Assembly (NCBI GenBank): GCA_963772225.1
Contig: CAVYWD010000003.1
Location: forward strand, 1 to 64,000
Reading direction: 5' to 3'
DNA length: 64,000 bases
Origin: CAVYWD01 sp963772225
GTDB lineage: Bacteria > Myxococcota > Myxococcia > Myxococcales > UBA5297
The translations under genes and the position numbers were made by a program. The notes beneath the pieces were generated by a model, which saw only the letters and a list, made by a program, of their open reading frames with translations, was not told the origin of the DNA and ran no database searches. Shown here in pieces: positions 27,866 through 37,200 of this stretch. The stretch's first letter is position 1. The number at the start of each line of letters is the position of its first letter.

Positions 27866-28161
27866 ACCGCAGTAAAGTATGGGTGCATAACGCGTGCGGG
27901 AATGAATTTTGGGACCTCGGTGAAGCGGCCCAGGCAGTTCTGGGAGACGGCGCCGAAATGGGCGAGCGTATCGGCTCGATTGGACCGGTCAACAATCCCG
28001 ACATCAGCGAACTCATTGAGGGGGAGGGCTGCAACGCAGCGGGTTTCTCGGCCGTTCAGCACCAGGCGCACGGACCAAATGGGAATTACATTTTCACTGT
28101 TTTTGAAAACGACGGCGGCTCTGTCTGGTTTGGGCCTCATATTTCGTCCATAAACTGGTAA
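27866..28161 (+). pseudogene. Orphan toxin tip E, preceded by a Hint-type VHN boundary
   Basis: An open frame of about 97 codons without a proper start begins just after a stop and opens SKVWVHNACGNEFWDLGEAA. V-W-V-H-N is the usual last strand of pretoxin Hint/intein-like domains, which cut after the Asn to free the toxin. The tip itself contains NNPDISELIEGEGCNAAGF and ends VWFGPHISSINW. Its family is unknown to me. The upstream Hint domain and shell are gone, so this is a stranded tip. Confidence 0.55.
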
Positions 28162-28184
28162 CGGCCACCAAGAAGACCGCCCTA

Positions 28185-28610
28185 ATGGACCCGGCGCTTC
28201 AGAAGGCAGTGACCGATCGTGCAGCGGTGCTCGTGAATGAGCACTTCGCGACTCTCGCCAGCCCAGGCTTCATCGTCGCAAAGGAGCAGCTATATTTTCC
28301 AGCCGGCCTGGGCCGCCGACCCCTCGATTTCTATGTCCATATAATGCATCAGCTTGCGCCGTTTCGCGACCTTTCGGTCTCGGTCACCAACTTCGATAAG
28401 CCGCGGATGAGGCGACCGATCCCTGTCCCTGTTGCGACTGTCTATTTCTTTGTAGCGGTCGACTGCGCGCTCGGTCGCCGCGATTCGGAGGTCAGCGTAT
28501 GGTGGTTTCCAGAATCGGACGTTTATAGAATTTCATGGCGCCCGTCACACTGGGTTTCCGAAGCCAACAGGGCTGGAATTGCAGTTCCGCCCACCAATCC
28601 GCAGCGCTGA
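28185..28610 (+). CDS. Putative immunity protein for tip E
   Basis: 141 residues, 23 bases after tip E. The sequence includes FYVHIMHQLAPFRDLSVSV and VATVYFFVAVDCALGRR, consistent with a compact alpha/beta protein. No family is recognised. It is the last gene of the toxin array. Confidence 0.55.
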   Translation: MDPALQKAVTDRAAVLVNEHFATLASPGFIVAKEQLYFPAGLGRRPLDFYVHIMHQLAPFRDLSVSVTNFDKPRMRRPIPVPVATVYFFVAVDCALGRRDSEVSVWWFPESDVYRISWRPSHWVSEANRAGIAVPPTNPQR

Positions 28611-28797
28611 CGCCCGAGCTCGCCGAGGCCTATCTGTTCGGGCACGCCAAGCAAGGGCCTCTTCACAGGCGCGCAGGCGAAGCCGTTGCGCGCGCTGCGG
28701 CAAGACGAGGTGCGGCCGGTGGGCGAGGACCGGGCGCGCCAGGTGGACGTGCGCATCGTCGCCGCGACCCACCAGGACCTGTCCGCGCGCCCTTCGT
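28611..28797 (+). pseudogene. Fragment of a sigma54-dependent activator (AAA domain)
   Basis: Two adjoining frames read AYLFGHAK and then GLFTGAQAKPLRAL, DEVRPVGEDRARQVDVRI and VAATHQDL. These match LFGHERGAFTGA and the KLLRAL...VDVRVIAAT segment of sigma54-interaction domains, compare the intact gene at 40631. About 50 residues between GAFTGA and the KPLRAL element, including Walker B, are missing and there is a one-base frameshift. It is clearly a dead remnant. Confidence 0.7.
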
Positions 28798-29133
28798 GAA
28801 GGCTCAGGACCTCTTCGACGAGATGTACGCCTGGCTGGCGGATCGGTCGTCGCGCAAGCTGATCAATCACCTCGCCCGAATCGACGTTGTTGGCCATCGA
28901 CGAGATGGGCTACCTGAACCTCAGGCCCGAGCAGACCAACATTTTCTTCAAGCTCATGGAGGAGCAGCACCGCCGGCGCCCGACCGTCATCACCAGCAAC
29001 CTGCACTACGACGAGTGGCTCGGTTTCCTCGGCAACAAACCCCTCGTCGAGGCGCTGCTCAGTCGCCTGCGGGCGCGCTGCCGCACGGTGAAGAAAGATC
29101 GACGGTGCCAGCCTGCGCGACCTGCGGGGCTGA
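28798..29133 (+). pseudogene. IstB-like ATPase remnant of an IS21-family element
   Basis: The sequence reads AQDLFDEMYAWLADR, a shifted frame at about 28883, then LAIDEMGYLNLR (Walker B type DEMGYL) and TVITSNLHYDEW, a second shift near 29096, and KIDGASLRDLRG to a TGA at 29131. This order is that of the IS21 helper ATPase IstB. The N-terminal Walker A portion is replaced by the sigma54-activator fragment. Two frameshifts make it non-functional. Confidence 0.75.
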
Positions 29134-29216
29134 CTCGGAAGAAGCTCGGGCCCGGCGGGGGGACGCCAAAGAGCTGGCTCTGCGGGGAGCCTAGGCGCGA
29201 GAGGCTCGCGCACAGA

Positions 29217-29400
29217 CCAAAGTGGAGATTGGTTGAACGTGTGCGGCTCGCGTGCGGGGGAAAGTGGAGATTCCCCGGTCGAGAAAAGCGAGGGTGCAGA
29301 CAAAAGTGGAAATTGGTCGGGGAGTGAGCGCCTCACGTGCCGACCAAAGTGGAGATTGGTCGTTCGCGAGCGCTTCACAGTTCGTGCGACGTGGAGACCG
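29217..29400. repeat. Array of ~42-bp-spaced repeats, probable IS21-family end
   Basis: AAAGTGGAGATTGG recurs, with small changes, starting near 29219, 29261, 29303 and 29345, with a weaker copy near 29389. The spacing is 42-44 bp. IS21-family elements carry multiple internal repeats at each end that bind the transposase, and this array sits directly behind the IstB remnant, so it is most simply the surviving right end. Confidence 0.65.
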
Positions 29401-29517
29401 GGGCAGCGTGACCGCGACTGGCCCACGGCGGTCCGCCGGGAGGGAAGGGCGCCTGCCTTGGCGCGACAGCGAGGGGTGATTCAGAATGCACTTACTCTTC
29501 CATGCCCTCCGACGACG

Positions 29518-29829
29518 TCACCGCGCAGACAACGGCCAGCCTGGGCGGGGAATGGTCCGGCCCATCCGATCCGACCCCGCCTTCAACCCTTCCGCCTCCA
29601 TGGCACCGACGAATCCAGCCAACTCTTCCCTTGCACGCCTCCGGTCCAGCGGGCGCTCGCCGGCCGTTCTGACCAGCTCGCCGGTGTCGAGGAGCTCGCC
29701 GCCGAGGAGCGTCTGGCAGTACTCCGCGGCTTCGGCCATGAGGTCGTAGACGCCCAAGGGATCGGGGTTCCACGGGACGAGGTACCCGAAGGCGAGGTCG
29801 TCCGGGTGAACCGGCCTTCGCTCACCTCG
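29518..29829 (-). pseudogene. Short open frame of unknown function, possibly the 3' end of a lost gene
   Basis: In the minus-strand frame the sequence reads HPDDLAFGYLVPWNPDPLG and YDLMAEAAEYCQTLLGGEL and ends PRPGWPLSAR. The codon pattern looks protein-like in the first part, but only a TTG start is available (29757) and the frame is short. It lies between IS debris and the next real gene. I do not recognise it. Confidence 0.25.
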
Positions 29830-29901
29830 TCGGCGTCGAAGCAGCCCGGGGGCGTCGTGGTTCAGACGCGTCGGCCGGCGGGCTTCGAAGCCGGCCCTGG
29901 A

Positions 29902-32106
29902 CTACGGGCTCGCCACCGCGGGCCCCTTGGCCGGCGGCGCGTACGCGGGAGCGTTGGCCTTGAGCACCGAGACGCTGCGCGCCGCCACCGGCAAAAGCCC
30001 GTCGAGCCGGCCCAGGTACCAGCCGCCGGCGAGCGCGACGATCGCCAGGAGCGCGGCGTACGCGCCCCACGGCTGTCGCTTCTCGGCGAACGGGTCGACG
30101 GCGTCGACGCGCGAACCCTTGGGGAGCGCCGCGATGCGGGTGAGCGAGGCGCCGAAGGGCAGGTTGACGCGCGCGTTGGCGTTCACCGCCCAGCCGTTCG
30201 CGTCGAGCAGCGGGCCGATGTTGCGCTGGCGCAGCTTGAGCCAGGCGATGAGCATGGACGGGCCTGAAATGAGCAGGAGCAGGCCGAGGACGCCGAGCGG
30301 CATCCAGACGCCGAGGCCGAAGAAGGTCTGGAGCAGCGCGCCCAGGGCCGCGGTGATGCCGCCGACCGCGACGCCCAGCGCGGCCACCACGCCGACGTCG
30401 AGCTTCTTGGGCGCGGCCGCGTCGGCCTTGCCGGTCTCGGCGGCGGTGGCGAGGCCCGTGGCAGTGCCGGTCAGCTTCTCGTTGGCGGCGGCGTCGGAGG
30501 CGGCCGCGCGCTTGGCCACCTGCTCCTCGACGAAGCGCATCGCCTTCTTGTACGGCGCGAAGAACGCCTGGCGGATGGAGATGGGGTTGTCCACGAGCCG
30601 GGTGATGGTGGCGTCCCAGTCGTTTCCTTCGCGGTCGTAGAAGATGCCGTTGCGCCCGACCATCAGATTTTCGGCGTCGCCCGCGGTGAAGGCCGCGGCG
30701 ATGGTCATCTTCTGACCGGTCGAAGGCCGGGTGCAGTCGCAGTACGCGAGGTAGGCGCGCGAGAGCGGCGCCATGGCGGCGTGCTTGCCGGCGTCGTCGA
30801 CGCGGATGCACAGCTCGCAGGCGCGCTGGTCGAGGTACAGGGTGCCCGCCTGGAAGATGGCCGGGCCCTTGCGCTCGTAGAACTCCCGGAAGGAGACGAA
30901 GTTGTTCGCCAGCCGCGACAGGTCGCGGGTCAGCCGCACCAGCTTCTCGACCTGGGCGATGGACTTGGCGGTGGGCTCTTGCGCCATCTCCTCGGCGAAG
31001 AGCGCGTCGAGCGGCGCGCGCGCCCCGCTCACCGCGAGCGCCCGGACGCGCTCGGGCCCGAGCTTCTCCACCGTTGCCCCGGCCTTCTCGCGCTGCCAGA
31101 CCTCGTACGCGGCGAAGCGCGCCTTGGCGGCCTCCCAGTCGGCCTCGGCGAGGTCCGACCTCTCGCCGAAGAGCGGCTGGACGACCTGGGCCGCAAACGC
31201 CGCGACGGCGCCGGCCCACGCCGGGTTCAGCCCTGCGCCGAGGGGCAGCGCGCGGGCGCCGGCGACGCGGGCCAGCGGGAGCGCCTTGATGCCTGCGCTC
31301 GCGGCGTGGAGCTCCTGGGAGGCGAGGGCGAGGAACTCCTTCTCGCCGGCGTTGAGGGCCGCCGCGGCGCGCTCGTCGAAGGCGGCGAGGCGGGCGCGGG
31401 CGAAGAAGTCGTCGACCTTGGCGCGGACCGCCTGGAGCGCCTCGAAGGCGGGCCCGGTCTTTTCGCCGAGCGGCAAGGTGTCTGTTTTCGCGCGGTCGAG
31501 CCACGCCGCGTGCTCGGCCACCGCCTTGAAGAAGGCATCCGCCTTTTCGGCGGTGACGCCCGGCTTGCCGCTCTTGTCCTCGGCCCCGCCGACGCAGGCG
31601 ATGACCTCCTCGACGAGCTTCTTCGCCTCGGGCGCCTGGGCCGAGTCGAGGGGCACGACGCCGTCGCCGTTGAAGGGGCGCGCGTTGAACGCCTTGGCGG
31701 CCTCGGCGGCGTCCGCGACCGAGAGGCTCGCCGCGCCGGCGCGACCGAGGCCCTGGAGGACGGCCTGGGCGGCCAGGTGGAGCAGCTTGCCCTCGCCGAG
31801 GTCGACGTTGATGGCCGCCAGCGGAAGCTCGGCGTAGCCCGTCATCAGATCGTCGGGGCTCCTGAGCAGCTTGCCCGCCCACTTCGCGGCGGCGATGAGC
31901 TCGGGCGCGCGGATGCGGCCGTCCTTGTCAGTGTCGATGAGCTCCAGCGTGCGCGCGTCGAGCGCGAGGCCCTTGGTCGGGCACGCCAGCGCGACCCAGA
32001 GCTTCTGGTCGAGCGAGTCGAGCGCGAGCAGATCCTCCCCGGAGTCGAAGCGGACCTGGTCGAAGCCGCCGGCGCGGAAGAAAGAGAACTTGCGTGGGCT
32101 GGACAT
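29902..32106 (-). CDS. Large hypothetical protein with one EF-hand and C-terminal membrane segments
   Basis: 734 residues, start ATG at 32106 with a GAGAGGGAG ribosome site just upstream. Near residue 57 it has a canonical calcium-binding EF-hand loop (DTDKDGRIRAPE). The long middle is alanine-rich and probably helical, with a possible two-Cys site (ACELCIRVDD) followed by YCDCTRPS. Residues ~555-615 hold two hydrophobic segments (VGVVAALGVAVGGITAALGA and PLGVLGLLLLISGP), and another near 690 (ALLAIVALAGGWYLG). It resembles conserved EF-hand proteins of unknown function in bacteria. There is no signal peptide at the N-terminus. It appears to be transcribed alone. Confidence 0.8.
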   Translation of the reverse strand: MSSPRKFSFFRAGGFDQVRFDSGEDLLALDSLDQKLWVALACPTKGLALDARTLELIDTDKDGRIRAPELIAAAKWAGKLLRSPDDLMTGYAELPLAAINVDLGEGKLLHLAAQAVLQGLGRAGAASLSVADAAEAAKAFNARPFNGDGVVPLDSAQAPEAKKLVEEVIACVGGAEDKSGKPGVTAEKADAFFKAVAEHAAWLDRAKTDTLPLGEKTGPAFEALQAVRAKVDDFFARARLAAFDERAAAALNAGEKEFLALASQELHAASAGIKALPLARVAGARALPLGAGLNPAWAGAVAAFAAQVVQPLFGERSDLAEADWEAAKARFAAYEVWQREKAGATVEKLGPERVRALAVSGARAPLDALFAEEMAQEPTAKSIAQVEKLVRLTRDLSRLANNFVSFREFYERKGPAIFQAGTLYLDQRACELCIRVDDAGKHAAMAPLSRAYLAYCDCTRPSTGQKMTIAAAFTAGDAENLMVGRNGIFYDREGNDWDATITRLVDNPISIRQAFFAPYKKAMRFVEEQVAKRAAASDAAANEKLTGTATGLATAAETGKADAAAPKKLDVGVVAALGVAVGGITAALGALLQTFFGLGVWMPLGVLGLLLLISGPSMLIAWLKLRQRNIGPLLDANGWAVNANARVNLPFGASLTRIAALPKGSRVDAVDPFAEKRQPWGAYAALLAIVALAGGWYLGRLDGLLPVAARSVSVLKANAPAYAPPAKGPAVASP

Positions 32107-32366
32107 GGCTCCCTCTCAGGGCCGCGGGCGCGGCGCCTGCGCAGGCTCTCTTGCGGCAGGTCGCGCGGCGAAGCGGCGAGCATCTTGGGCTGTGAATGAT
32201 AGCCCGCCGAGCCGCGACGCGCGCGTCGGCCCGCCGGCGGCGCATCGAAGAGACGAGGGGCGAGTCGGCCGTGCCTCGGTCGCAGCGGCCTCGCGACGCC
32301 ATCGCTTGCGCGCCTGATAGCCCGCCCAAGGCGTGCTCCCGGAGCGCACCGCCGGCAAGGCGGCCT

Positions 32367-32567
32367 TTAGAGGCGGAAGGGCTCCCCGCGGGGACCGCGT
32401 CGGGCGCGCAGCGCCTCCGGCGAGGGCTCGAACGACGAGAACTTCAGGTATTCCTCCGGGCTCATCGGCGGCGCCAACCTCGCGCGCCGGAGCGCCTCGA
32501 CGTCCTCCTGCGAGACGCGCAGGGTGCGCTCAAGGTCGAGGAGGGCGGGCGGTTTCTGCGAGCTCAT
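32367..32567 (-). CDS. Small hypothetical protein
   Basis: 66 residues starting MSSQKPPALLDLERTLR and rich in Glu, Arg and Leu (SQEDVEALRRAR, SPEEYLKFSSFEPSPEAL). GC at third codon positions looks high and the charge pattern is protein-like, so it is probably real. It lies downstream of the DUF5131 gene on the same strand with a 26-base gap. Function unknown. Confidence 0.45.
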   Translation of the reverse strand: MSSQKPPALLDLERTLRVSQEDVEALRRARLAPPMSPEEYLKFSSFEPSPEALRARRGPRGEPFRL

Positions 32568-32593
32568 GAAATCGCTCCAGCAGGCCGTGCCTT

Positions 32594-33484
32594 TCAAAGT
32601 ATCCGCGAATCTCTTCGGGACCCTAGCACCGCCGTCGGCCGCCGCCCTTTCGCCTGGGCCGCGAGCGTCGACCGCTGCCCGTCTCGCCACCGCGCCTCGA
32701 GCGCCGCTGCCTCGGCCGCGGCGGCTTCGTATCGCTCTGCCGAGGGGGTGGCGGACGCCGGGCGCAAAGGCGCCTCGTCGAAAGTGCGACCGTCCAGGAG
32801 CCTGCCCGCCTTGTTCTTGGGGAAGCCGCCCCACTGCTTGAAGAAGAACGGCACGCCCTGCTCGCCGCAGGCGCGCTGGACGCCCCGAATCCACTCCGGC
32901 GCCATCGGCCGAGCCCCCGCGCCGCTCTCTCCGCCCGCGATGACCCAGTCGATTCCCCTCAGATTCACCGGGCCCAGGTCCTCCAGCAGCGGCTCGACCG
33001 AGAGAAATCGCGCGCGGGCCGGGCTCGAGCGCAGGGCCTCCAGCCGGGGCAGCCCGTGCTTCCGATTCTCGACGCTGACGCCCCAAAAGATGTGGGCGCA
33101 GCGGGCGGCCGACCGAAGCTCGGTCTCGAGCAGGCGGGCCATTCGCTCTGCTCTCTTGGTCAGGACCTGAAAGACGTGCCAGTCGGCGAGCTCCATGATC
33201 CGCGCGACCGCTGCAATGAATTCGCCGGGCACGTCCTCGTGGAAAAGGTCGCTCATCGAATTGGCGAATACCATGCGCGGCCTTCGCCAACGTATGGGTT
33301 CGACGAGCTTTTCCGGGACCAAGCGCACGTCGAATCCCAACTCATAGGGATGGCCCTTGACGCCCCGAAACCGCTCGGCGAAGGTCAGCGCGTAGCAGCG
33401 GGCGCACCCCGGCGAAATCCTCGTGCAGCCCCGGACGGGATTCCAGGTCGCGTCGGTCCATTCGATCTTCGTGTGGTCGGACAT
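32594..33484 (-). CDS. DUF5131 / phage Gp37-Gp68 family protein
   Basis: 296 residues. The start MSDHTKIEWTDATWNPVRGC is the family's characteristic beginning, so the ATG at 33482-33484 was chosen over the longer open frame. The three-cysteine cluster CTRISPGCARCYA resembles a radical-SAM-type Fe-S motif, and the middle holds FANSMSDLFHEDVP, VQ.LTKRAERM-like FQVLTKRAERM and WVIAGGESG, all expected in this family. Members occur in phages and in chromosomes and often accompany TcmP; no TcmP gene is seen here. Catalytic role is not established. Confidence 0.85.
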   Translation of the reverse strand: MSDHTKIEWTDATWNPVRGCTRISPGCARCYALTFAERFRGVKGHPYELGFDVRLVPEKLVEPIRWRRPRMVFANSMSDLFHEDVPGEFIAAVARIMELADWHVFQVLTKRAERMARLLETELRSAARCAHIFWGVSVENRKHGLPRLEALRSSPARARFLSVEPLLEDLGPVNLRGIDWVIAGGESGAGARPMAPEWIRGVQRACGEQGVPFFFKQWGGFPKNKAGRLLDGRTFDEAPLRPASATPSAERYEAAAAEAAALEARWRDGQRSTLAAQAKGRRPTAVLGSRRDSRIL

Positions 33485-33537
33485 CGCCGCCGTCTCCGAA
33501 TCTGCCCGGGCGCGCTCGCTCCGAGAGCCTGAAGCAA

Positions 33538-33921
33538 TCAACCGCCGAGCGCGCGCATCAACTCCTCCGGCTCCTCGACGCTGACGATCAGCTCGCGCAA
33601 GCGAACCGGGAACCCGAGCACTCGCGCGCGCTGCCGGGGCTCCAGCCGGAGGCTCAAGAGGCCACGCGCCGAGCCGTTCACCAGCCAGCGCCCCGCGAAG
33701 CCGTGCACGCCTCGGCTCAACGGTTGGCCGGGAAACGGCCTGGCCGAGGCGACCGCCGCCTTCGGAAACTCGGCGCGAAACGCCCACGCCATGCGCACCG
33801 CGACGAACGCGCCGCGCAGCTCCACGTAGGAATCCGCGGGCCTCAGGAACAGCGCCCTGGACACCGCGCCGTAGCCGCGGTCGAAGGCGATGGGGAAGCG
33901 GGTCAGGGCGGGGGAGGTCAT
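33538..33921 (-). CDS. Conserved hypothetical protein
   Basis: 127 residues from the ATG at 33921; the open frame goes further upstream but its codons there look random. Features include RGAFVAVRMAWAFRAEFP, GVHGFAGRWLVNGSARGLL and RARVLGFPVRLRELIVSVEE. This pattern matches a conserved family of unknown function seen in actinobacteria and proteobacteria (a beta-rich PH-like small protein). No membrane segment or signal peptide. Confidence 0.65.
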   Translation of the reverse strand: MTSPALTRFPIAFDRGYGAVSRALFLRPADSYVELRGAFVAVRMAWAFRAEFPKAAVASARPFPGQPLSRGVHGFAGRWLVNGSARGLLSLRLEPRQRARVLGFPVRLRELIVSVEEPEELMRALGG

Positions 33922-34010
33922 GAATCGATGATAGGTCCGTCGCGAATCGGCTTGAAACAACCGAGCGCAGCCGGCCCATGCGCGCGAATTTGCTGCGGGT
34001 TCAAGCGCCC

Positions 34011-34051
34011 TTCGTGTGCGGGGAACACGAATTCTTCGTGTGCGGGAGACA
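34011..34051. promoter_or_regulatory. Pair of direct-repeat dyads in the smc upstream region
   Basis: TTCGTGTGCGGG occurs at 34011-34022 and 34035-34046, exactly 24 bp apart. Each is part of a short dyad (CGTGT-7 bases-ACACG and a one-mismatch version). They lie in the divergent interval between 33921 and smc (34221). Two helically phased dyads are what a dimeric repressor site would look like, but no regulator is identified. Confidence 0.3.
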
Positions 34052-34220
34052 CCACTAGCGTTGGTGGTCGAGGCTCTAAACTGGCACCGCGGATGGTGTT
34101 TTTGGTCTTGCGGGGCCGGTTGCGGGCGTGCTACACGAACAGGCGTTGCAGCGCCAACCTCCCATTGGCGCATCTCGTATTAGGTTGGCCTGTTCGACCT
34201 CTATGGAAGGGGCAGCGGCG

Positions 34221-37200
34221 ATGCGCATCAAGCGGCTGGATATATGCGGGTTCAAGTCGTTCATGGACCGCATGGTGTTCACCTTCCACGAGGGCATCAC
34301 CGGGGTCGTGGGGCCCAATGGCTGCGGCAAGTCGAACGTCGTCGACGCCATCCGATGGGCCATGGGCGAGCAGTCCGCGAAGCATTTGCGCGGCCGCTCC
34401 ATGGAAGACGTCATCTTCAACGGCAGCGAGAGCAAGCCGCCCCTCGGCATGGCCGAGGTGACCATCACCTTCCAGAACGACAACCCGCAGCTCCTCCCCG
34501 CGCAATATCAGGGCTTCTCCGAGCTCGCCGTCACCCGGCGCCTGTTTCGCAGCGGCGAATCCGAGTACCTGATCAACAAGACGCCGTGCCGCCTGCTCGA
34601 CGTCACCGAGCTCTTCCTGGGCACCGGCGTCGGCACCAAGGCCTACTCCATCATCGAGCAGGGCCGCATCGGCCTCATCGTCTCGGCGAAGCCCGAGGAC
34701 CGGCGCTCGCTCATCGAGGAGGCCGCGGGCGTCACGCGCTACAAGAGCCGCCGCAAGGCCGCCGAGCGCAAGATGGAGTACACCGAGCAGAACCTCACCC
34801 GCGTCGGCGACATCACCTCCGAGCTCGGGCGGCGCCTGGGCGCCCTGGAGCGGCAGGCCCGCAAGGCCGAGAAGTACAAAGAGCTCAAGGCGCAGATGAA
34901 GGACATCGAGCTCCACGCGGCGTCCCTGCGCTTCCTGGAGCTCACCGCGCTCTCCCGGGCCGCGGCGCTGGCCATGGAGGGCCTGTCGGGCGAGGAGCGC
35001 TCGCTGGTCTCCCGAGTGACCGACTCCGAGGCCGCCATCTACGACCTGAAGGCGAAGCTCGCCGAGGGCGAGCACTCGCTGGGCGAGCTCAGCGAGCGCG
35101 CCCACCGCGCCGACAACGCCTTGAAGGTGGGCGGGGTCAATCTCGAGGCCTACGGCCGGGAGATTGAGGAGGCCACCCGCCGCGCCGCCGAGGCCGAGCG
35201 CGAGCTCTCTGAAATCGCCCAGGCCCAACAGGCCCTCGCCGCCGAGCACGAGGGGCTCCTCGCCCAGAAGGCCTCGCTCGACGGCCTGGCCACCGACGAC
35301 GAGAAGCGGCTCATCGCCGTGCGCGAGGAGCTGGCCCTGCTCTCCGAGGACGAGGGCGGGCTCGTCGCCCGGCTCGACCAGGAGCGCAGCCTGCTCGTCA
35401 GCGCGCTCAGCCGGCTCGCCGCCGGCAAGAGCCACTTGGAGAACCTGTCGCGCAGCAAGGCCGACCTCGACGCGCGCCTGGCCCGCGCCGTCAAGGAGCA
35501 CGAGGAGCTCGCCGCCCGCGGCCGGGAGCTCGAGGGCGCCCGCAGCTCCTTCGTGGAGAAGCTCGGCGCGTCGCGCCAGCTCAAGCTCGCCCTGGAGGAG
35601 CGGCGCGCCGGCGAGGAGGAGGCGCTGGAGCGCGCCCGCCGCGAGTTCATGGAGAACGAGGCGCGGCTCATCGCGGTCCGCGAGGAGCTCTCCGAGCGCA
35701 AGCACCGGCTCCAGTCCCTGAGGGAGATCGAGCGCAACTACGAGGGCTATGGCCGCGGCGTGCGCACCGTCATGGCCCAGCGCGACGCCCGCGACAAGGG
35801 CGTGCTCGGCCTCGTCTCCGACGCCTTCCGCGCCAGCGTCGAGGTGGAGAAGGCCATCGAGGCGGTGCTCGGACACAGGCTCCAGACGGTGGTCGTCAAG
35901 GACCGCGACGCGGGCCTCGCCCTCGCCTCCTTCCTCAAGGAGAGCCGCGAGGGGCGCGGCGCGTTCCTGCCGCTATCGGTCGCCTCCCCGGTCGAGCCCG
36001 CCGCGCTTGACGCCTCGGTCCCCGGGGTTCTCGGCGCCGCGCTCGAGAAGGTGTCCTACGACCCCGAGTACGCGCTGCTCGTCAAGCACCTGCTGGGCAA
36101 CGTCGTCGTGGTGCAGGACCTGGCGGCGGCGGTGGCCTACTCGCGGACCGGGCGGCCGCACACCGTGGTCACCCTGGACGGCGAGGTCTTCGAGCCCACC
36201 GGCGAGGTGATCGGCGGCCTGGCCGAGGGCCCCGGCGTCGGCGCGCTGCAGAAGAAGCGCGAGATCGCCGAGCTCGCCGAGCGCGTCGCCGCCATCGACA
36301 GCGAGCACCAGATTTGCCACGAGCGGCACCGGCGGCTCGCCGACCGCATCCAGCAGATCGAGGGGGCGCTCAAGGGCCTCACTGGCGACACGCACTCGGA
36401 GGCGTTGTCGGTCGTCGAGCAGGAGAAGGACCTCCACAAGGCCAGCGAGGACCTGGCGCTGACGCGCGAGCGGGTCGACCGGCTCGCCGCGGAGATCGAG
36501 GGGATGCAGCGCGCCCTCTCGGAGATCGACGCGGAAGAGACCTCCGCCTGCGGCGGCTCGGCGCAGGCCGAGGGCGAGCGCGAGGGGCGCGAGACCAAGG
36601 TGCGCGAGCTGTCGGAGGCGCTGGCCGCGCTCCGGGCGCGCATGGGCGAGCTCAACGCCGAGCGCACTCGCCTCCAGGTCAAGGTGGCCGCCGACGTCGA
36701 GCGCCGGGACGGCGTGGAGCGGGGGCTCGCCCGCGCGCAGGGAACCCTGGCCGAGCTTTCCGACCGGCAAGCGCGGCTCTCGAGCGTCTCGACGGAGGCC
36801 CAGGCGCGCAAGGCCTCACGGGTGGAGAAGGTGGCCGCCACCCGCGCCGAGCTCGAGCAGGCCGGCGCGGAGCACAAGGCGCTCGCCGCCGAGCGCGACG
36901 CGGCCAAGCGCGCCTGCGAGGAGCTGGCCGACGGCCTGCGCACCGCCGAGGCCCGCGAGCGCGCGGACCGCCGGCGCCTGGAGGAGCTGCAGAGCGCGCT
37001 CTCTCAGCACTCGTTCAAGGAGCGCGAGCACCAGCTCGAGCTCGAGCACCTGACCGCCAGCGTGCGCGACCGCTACGCCCTGGAGCTCGGCGAGGAGCTC
37101 ACCCGCTACCACGCCGCGAAGCCGCCCTCGCCGGAGCAGGAGGCGAAGCTCAAGGACCTGCGCGAGGAGGTGGAGCGCATGGGCGAGATCAACCTCACCG

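Noticed and set aside
29233..30267. 344-residue plus-strand frame running from the IS21 repeats into the 3' end of the EF-hand gene
   Set aside because: It starts in non-coding repeats and crosses two unrelated regions, so it is a chance opening.
29822..31882. 686-residue minus-strand frame overlapping the EF-hand protein
   Set aside because: Arg/Gly/Pro-only composition; it is the wrong-phase reading of the real gene at 29902-32106.
34131..36770. Leu/Ala/Gly-rich minus-strand frames opposite smc
   Set aside because: Antisense shadow of the coiled-coil codons; no ribosome site and no domain.
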